From: Liolophura sinensis
Taxonomy: Eukaryota; Mollusca; Polyplacophora; Chitonida; Chitonidae
Assembly (NCBI RefSeq): GCF_032854445.1
Contig: NC_088302.1
Span: forward strand, 56,648,237-56,712,236
Direction: 5' to 3'
Length of the DNA stretch: 64,000 nt
The notes below the pieces were generated by a model, which made no database searches, was not told the DNA's origin, and was given only the letters and a program-made list of their open reading frames with translations. Shown piece after piece: positions 58,845-64,000 of the stretch (position 1 is the stretch's first letter; the number at the start of each line of letters is the position of its first letter). A program made the translations under genes and the position numbers.

Positions 58845-59168
58845 CCCCCTATTCTATCACTCCACCTATTCTCTCCCCATTCTCTCCCTATTCTCTCCCC
58901 ATTCTCTCCCTATTCTCTCCCTATTCTCCCATTCTCATCCTATTCTCCCTATTCTCTCCCCATTCTCTCCCTATTCTCCCATTCTCATCCTATTCTCCCA
59001 TTCTCTCCCCATTCCCATCCTATTCTCCTATTCTCCCATTCTCCCCCTATTCTCTCCCTATCATCTCCCTGTTCTCTCATTCTCTTCCCATTCTCTCCCC
59101 ACTCTCTTCCCATTCTCTCCCCATTCTAATCCTATTCTCTCTCCATTCTCTCATTCTCTCACTCACCC
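58845..59168. repeat. Pyrimidine-rich simple tandem repeat, ~11-bp unit
   Basis: Runs of 'ccccattctctccctattct' type, with variants 'cccattctcatcctattct', almost pure C/T on the plus strand, with A only at a fixed place. The three plus-strand frames are open for 100-146 codons because the unit has no stop; this is not coding evidence. Confidence 0.95.
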
Positions 59169-59869
59169 CTACATTAACACAGATTCTGGTTTTAAGTGAA
59201 CGAACTGAAGTACAAAGGATATACTTCTGGAAGGCCTGGTAATGTTGATTTGTGGGTCATGTTCCCACACAATTATCATACATGTACATGTAGGTACTAA
59301 GCCCTTATGTGTATATCCATTCCTGAACACCCGGCTATTGGGTGCTGTTGGGACCTAGTCTGATCCAGCCAGAAACCACAATATTTGATTAAGGCACTCT
59401 GCCATTCTGTACACCTCATTATGTCTCACTTTTACCATAAACCCCCTAGTGAATGTACCCACAGGCACATGACATATTATGTTTAGCATGACTTTACACC
59501 CCAAAATATATGTTACCATCACTATACCTCATGTTTATGAAAATTATTAATTCAAGATATTTTGGCTTTTCGATGCATTTGATTATTTTATCCCTGAAAA
59601 TGTTTTCCACTTGCGCTTGTGAAAAGACGGGAAATACTTGTACCTCAGTATTACAGCAAAATGCAGACAAAAATTCTCTCTACAACAAAGAACTGTGTGC
59701 ATAGGATGACAGGACCAAAAACAATACGGCTTAAATATGCTTGGAATTTCCAATGAATCCATCCATCCATTCTGTATATTTATCCACTCTATCTGTACAC
59801 ACTACCATCAATTGTCCTGGTTTAACCTATTCTTCTTGTAGTTAACAAATTCATTGATTTATCTATCTG

Positions 59870-60175
59870 ATTGTTGCTCAATGCGAAACTCAAGAAATTT
59901 TCAGCTAAACGATGGCTGTCAGTGTTATGGGTGGAAGAAATCAGAGTTCCTGAGAAAAACCACCAAACTTTGGCAAGTTACTAACAAACTTTCCTACACG
60001 TGTACACCAATTGGGTAGAAGTCTTCATCAAACGTTCAACAATTACATGTATATGAGCACTGTCAACTACTTGTCACCAAAGCCCCACAAGAAGTGAAAA
60101 TGAGGGGAATATACAAACTGCTTTCCCGAGGCAAGGTCTGAACTGGCACCTTGTGTGTCCCAGAGCCGTGAAATT
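59870..60175 (+). mobile_element. Diverged SINE relic
   Basis: Segments 'gaaactcaagaaattttcag', 'atggctgtcagtgttatggg', 'tggaagaaatcagagttcct' and 'gagaaaaaccaccaaacttt' parallel the order of the 49058-49321 element as seen on the plus strand (gtactcaagaatatttcac, gcggccagcattttgg, tgggaggaaaccgggc, gagggaaacccaagacc). A further 'gcaaggtctgaactggcacc' resembles an antisense B box. It is an old minus-sense SINE or a sister family, so the strand is given as read. No duplication was found. Confidence 0.5.
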
Positions 60176-62632
60176 CAAAAACAAGTCACAAAATTTTAAA
60201 CTAAATAAAATGATATATATGATAATTTACGGGATTTTCTTGGAATGTGTTATTTGTCTGCCGCTCGGGTAGAGGTAGATATAAGTAGGACAGGGACACA
60301 ATAACATGCTGTGTGCGACAGGTAATGGCTGAAAAAACTACAATAGCTGTGTATGTCTATACATACACCTGTAAACATCAGGTGAAAGATATAATGGTGT
60401 GGGTTAGGTTGCAATATGCTTTTATAGCTAGGATATGTGCGAGTGGGAGACAAACCATTCCAAACAGGCTACATGTATATGACAGCCTTATTACTGGCTG
60501 TATAGAGCACATGACAAAGAGTTTGCTGAAGCCCGTACTAATGGTGAGTGTGAGTACATGTAGGTGTGCTAACGTTGAGTGTGTGTAGGTACATATTCAG
60601 TACAGAAGTTGTATGAAGCAGCCAGCACCTGTGTGTGATTGTCTGGATGAATGAGGGGCCATTAATGAGAACCTGTCCATTCATCTAGATCCGGTCGCTT
60701 GTTTGACAGTCCCACCATAAATCTGCAGGTCATTTTAGAAGAGAAGGCTAGACCTTGATATATATTTTCTGGCACAACAGCTCGCTATTCGCTCGTATTA
60801 TCATGTAGGTGTGTGCGCAGTGCATGCCTCAGCAGTCCATCATGCGCACGCGTGTTTGGCTAGCACACTTCCCTACTGCAATAAACATAGCCAGCAGATA
60901 GAAGTGTGACCTCTGACATTCACCAAAGCTCAGAGGTCATATCAATGTAGGTACTAGTGTCTGCAGTAAGATTCTTGCTGCAACATTGCAGAGAAGTTCA
61001 ACAACAAGAGAGAGATGAACATACTCAATTAGTTCTTTGGTCAAGGTCTAGCTGTTATTTGGTACCACTGCCATATTTGGAGGTACAAGAAAAAAAAAAA
61101 ATAAAGCACTTATTCATGAGCAGTATAGAAGCAGAACTCCATCTAGTGCTTTAATTTCAGAGAACACTACATATGTTAGTGCAAACAAAAAATGCAGCAA
61201 TTTGTCATGTGGTTTAGCTCTTAAGCTAAAAATAACATACATGTAATTCTGGTGCATCAATAATATAATGACAAGAGCAAAAGTAAGTATCATATGTAAA
61301 GTTTTTGTCAAAGATTTCACAACCATTGTGTAGACTTATGTATATACAATGTATAGACAGCTAGACCTGCTGCATTGGGAGTGCAGTGTTTCTAACAGAT
61401 AATTTATCGGCATGAAGGAATACCGTTGCTTTCCAAGATCACGTCCCACCACGCATCGTGACATGTTTTCCCCACACTAATTCTTCTACACTGAAGGAAC
61501 CAGGGACGGTATGGCGGTGATAATGCCAGACACTGGTGTCAGAACTCCCAATGTATCAGTGATGATAGGCTGGAATTGGCCAACAGTGTTAAACTATGCG
61601 GCAGGCTTATCTATTGTGAACCCTTAACAAGCTGTATATGTACTAGAAACTATTACGGATTTATCTACAAATAATATCCTAAAGCATGGACTACTCAGCA
61701 CTGTGAAGACTTGACCACCTCAGCTGCAAACCCTTACCCTACCACAGTCAAAACATTCCTAGCTTTTCACTAAATTCTTCCAGAGTATACATTTGGTACA
61801 TCTACACTGGAGGGAAAATGAGTCACTCCATCCATATTCATTACACTGTCCAGCAATTCTCAGGAATATTTGTCAGGAAACCTTTGTTAACCTTTTGATT
61901 TCTGTTCCAAAACATTGAATTCCTTCAATGCAATCTCATCATGAATGAATGTAGCTTGAAATGGAACTGTCAACGTGTGGACAAATAACTGAGGGTAACT
62001 TCGGCCAAACTGGTCCCAAGTACCTTGCTCTGCCTGTGGGTCACAAGCTCCAGCTCTCTGAATGTGAAAACACTAAAACCCAGAATCCAAGAAATTTCTG
62101 GAAAATGACCTCTTACTTTAGTTTAAACAAATCATCCTGGGAACAATATAGTATGGCTATGTCACAATACACAGCCAATATAAATAACTTCATACCACAA
62201 AGTAAGACAATTTACAAATTACACTTTGTACATGTAATTTAATTAGACACATTAAAAAATATGTCTAAATAAATTACATCAGAGAACTTCTGTCATATCC
62301 TTTGTAAGAAATTCTTTCCCTTTGTCCTCTTACTAACACAATAATATCAAGCATCTAAGACTTAGTTTGAAATAATTTAGGAATGAGTGCTATTTCCACC
62401 TGAGTAGAAATGTTAATATGTGTGATGAGAGAGTTGGCAGGAATGTGTGATGTGCTCAGCCAAGACAATGTGCTTGCATGTACATCCATATGTAGAGTGT
62501 GTAGAGTGTGCAGATCCTTCAGAGGTACCCCTTTCATGTTAGCATCCATTCCAACAGCCCCAATTAAATCTCTGCCCTAGTGTCACAGTATTAATGAGGG
62601 AATTAACCCACACACTCTTAACATAATCTTCT

Positions 62633-62669
62633 ACCCTCCTCCCCCCCCCTCTCCCCCCCCCCCCCCCCC
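62633..62669. repeat. Poly-C tract
   Basis: C-rich run interrupted by two T's, the longest pure run about 17 C. On the minus strand, which is the gene's sense strand, this is poly-G and could form a quadruplex. The exact length is doubtful because such runs are error-prone in sequencing. Confidence 0.85.
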
Positions 62670-64000
62670 AAACCACCAAATTCACCGCTGGCAGCTTTCA
62701 TACTGTTGGTTTATTCAAGTCTCCCCATAGGAAATACAAACAACAATATCGTTTTTTTTTTATCATTCACTTTAGTGGGATCAAGGCTTATTTGAGGGGG
62801 GTATAAAGGGGGTGGGCTAGAGAGACGGGCATGTTTCACAGAGTTAGGAAGTTGAGTATTTCTGGTTGTTTGATCTGTCAAGCATAACGGAGACAGAGAG
62901 AGACATGAGCCCACCCACATCATCAACAAGGCGGACAAATTCGCTCACACGAAACACTAGATAAAATCTAGGTCTATTTTAGGCTCTGATACAAGGAAGG
63001 GAATTCCTGTTATCGTAACTGACCAATATTCTGCCCATAATCAGGGGCTAGGCTCACCTCAAGAATATTTTACACACCTGAGTCATATAAGTGCAGTACT
63101 AAGATGCTCCAACTGTGGGATACCTGTCAGTTGAGATACTATACCTGGTGTGGATTCATACAGAGCTCAGCAGAGTGAGTACCCTGGAAATGTTCTAGAT
63201 TGCTAACCTAGACAACAGTATGTATTAGTGCAGCACTTACTTACACTTTAAACACCTGACTTACTGGCCACATTTCACCTCTTACATTTTTCTTCTTTTT
63301 TCTTTCATGTTTGTGTTTTCCATTCTGATTTATTAACTTGTCATTAGATTAATAAGATACATGTACCAAATCAGGTTAGAGCATGTGGTCAAGTGAGAAA
63401 CTATACAGACCTGTTCCAGAAAACACTGGAACATTAATCATACAAGGTAGGTGTAGCTTAATTGCTAATGTTACATGTTGTTAAATCTATATTTAATTTA
63501 AAATATATATATACTTATGTTTATATTAGCCTTTAATACTTGAACACTGTAGTTTATTTATCTCTTTCTCTTTTCATTTTCTTTTAGCTCAAAAATGTTT
63601 TTCTTACTATAACACTTACAATTGCATGTATCACTTATTTTTGCTGACTACTGTTGCAAAAAGGAAATACCAAAAAAATCAACAAAATCAATCAGCTCTC
63701 TTCTAAACTTTTAGTTTTTCATTCCAATAAAAATATCTGACCTCGCTAAGTTTACTGCCTTTACATGTGTTGCACACCTTCCAAATCCTTCAGCTGTTAA
63801 AAGACATTTCATTGAAGGATATTTAAAGCACTTATGGGCTGATTCACAATCTAAAACCTCCCTAATATTCCTGTTATTTGTATAAATATAAGAGGTTTTT
63901 GTTTTTATTTATGAATGTTTGTAAACACAAAACATTTTATCTTTGTATTGATCCCTGTTAAATGCCACAGTGTCACTGTCTTTGGGTGAACAAATCAACA

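Larger units (their letters stand above)
56236..64000 (-). other. Upstream intron or flank
   Basis: The acceptor of the exon at 56125-56235 needs one base from an exon further upstream. I looked on the minus strand for the preceding MICU segment (F-x-S-[IV]-E-x-x-G-x-x-x-M-T-P-x-D-F) and did not find it, so this is probably all intron. It holds a pyrimidine-rich repeat, a C-tract and a diverged SINE. The stretches 56440-58840, 59170-59860 and 60180-62630 hold nothing else I can support. Confidence 0.65.

Noticed and set aside
58802-59242. Ser/Pro/Leu-rich frames of 100-146 codons on plus
   Set aside because: The pyrimidine-rich simple repeat leaves all three plus frames open; low complexity explains it.
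56236-64000. The preceding MICU3 exon (segment with M-T-P-x-D-F)
   Set aside because: I read the minus strand for it and found no convincing match with splice borders; it probably lies beyond the window.

Overview
The window looks like nuclear DNA from a lophotrochozoan animal, most probably a mollusc. Three things point there: exons with GT/AG borders separated by long introns, SINE-type retroposons of the molluscan 'tttaacgtcgtactcaa / ttttacgccgtactcaagaatatt' type, and a very high load of minisatellites. I see no bacterial-style operons, rRNA, functional tRNA gene, CRISPR array or virus.

The only gene I can support is on the minus strand: an internal part of a mitochondrial calcium uptake (MICU) family gene that best resembles MICU3. 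Eight exons run from 56235 down to 2921 (56125-56235, 38702-38749, 17107-17189, 12146-12238, 4289-4357, 3744-3797, 3375-3466, 2921-3098). Their borders and reading phases join without conflict into about 242 codons. They cover the segment before the first EF-hand, the first EF-hand itself (loop D-T-D-G-N-Q-I-V-D-K-R-E), a variable linker, and the central pseudo-EF-hand region. The N-terminal mitochondrial-targeting part and the second EF-hand with the C-terminus must lie outside the window (above 64000 and below 1). The protein family gates the mitochondrial calcium uniporter from the intermembrane space.

The rest is intron. Introns of 17.4 kb and 21.5 kb split the early exons, while the last four exons sit within 1.5 kb. 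More than a third of the window is tandem repeats of about 20 apparently unrelated unit types: 57, 28, 98, 42, 124, 50, 31, 20, 95, 105, 29, 40, 91, 26, 36 and 47 bp among others. The largest are 31 bp x ~101 (17511-20640), 91 bp x ~50 (41481-46035), 95 bp x ~30 (25546-28400) and 124 bp x ~20 (9352-11818). These arrays produce long but false open frames (up to 1025 codons), because the units lack stops in some or all frames.

Two retroposons carry perfect target-site duplications: 6381-6705 with 13 bp and 49058-49321 with 12 bp. At least four further remnants are more degraded, and one of them (24652-24910) splits a 20-bp minisatellite into two halves. Layout by position: 1-2920 downstream intron with two arrays; 2921-4357 exon cluster; 4358-12145 intron with 98-, 42- and 124-bp arrays; 12146-12238 linker exon; 12239-17106 intron with the 50-bp array; 17107-17189 EF-hand exon; 17190-38701 giant intron with 31-, 20-, 95-, 105- and 29-bp arrays; 38702-38749 small exon; 38750-56124 intron with 40-, 91-, 26-, 36- and 47-bp arrays; 56125-56235 exon; 56236-64000 upstream intron or flank with few repeats.
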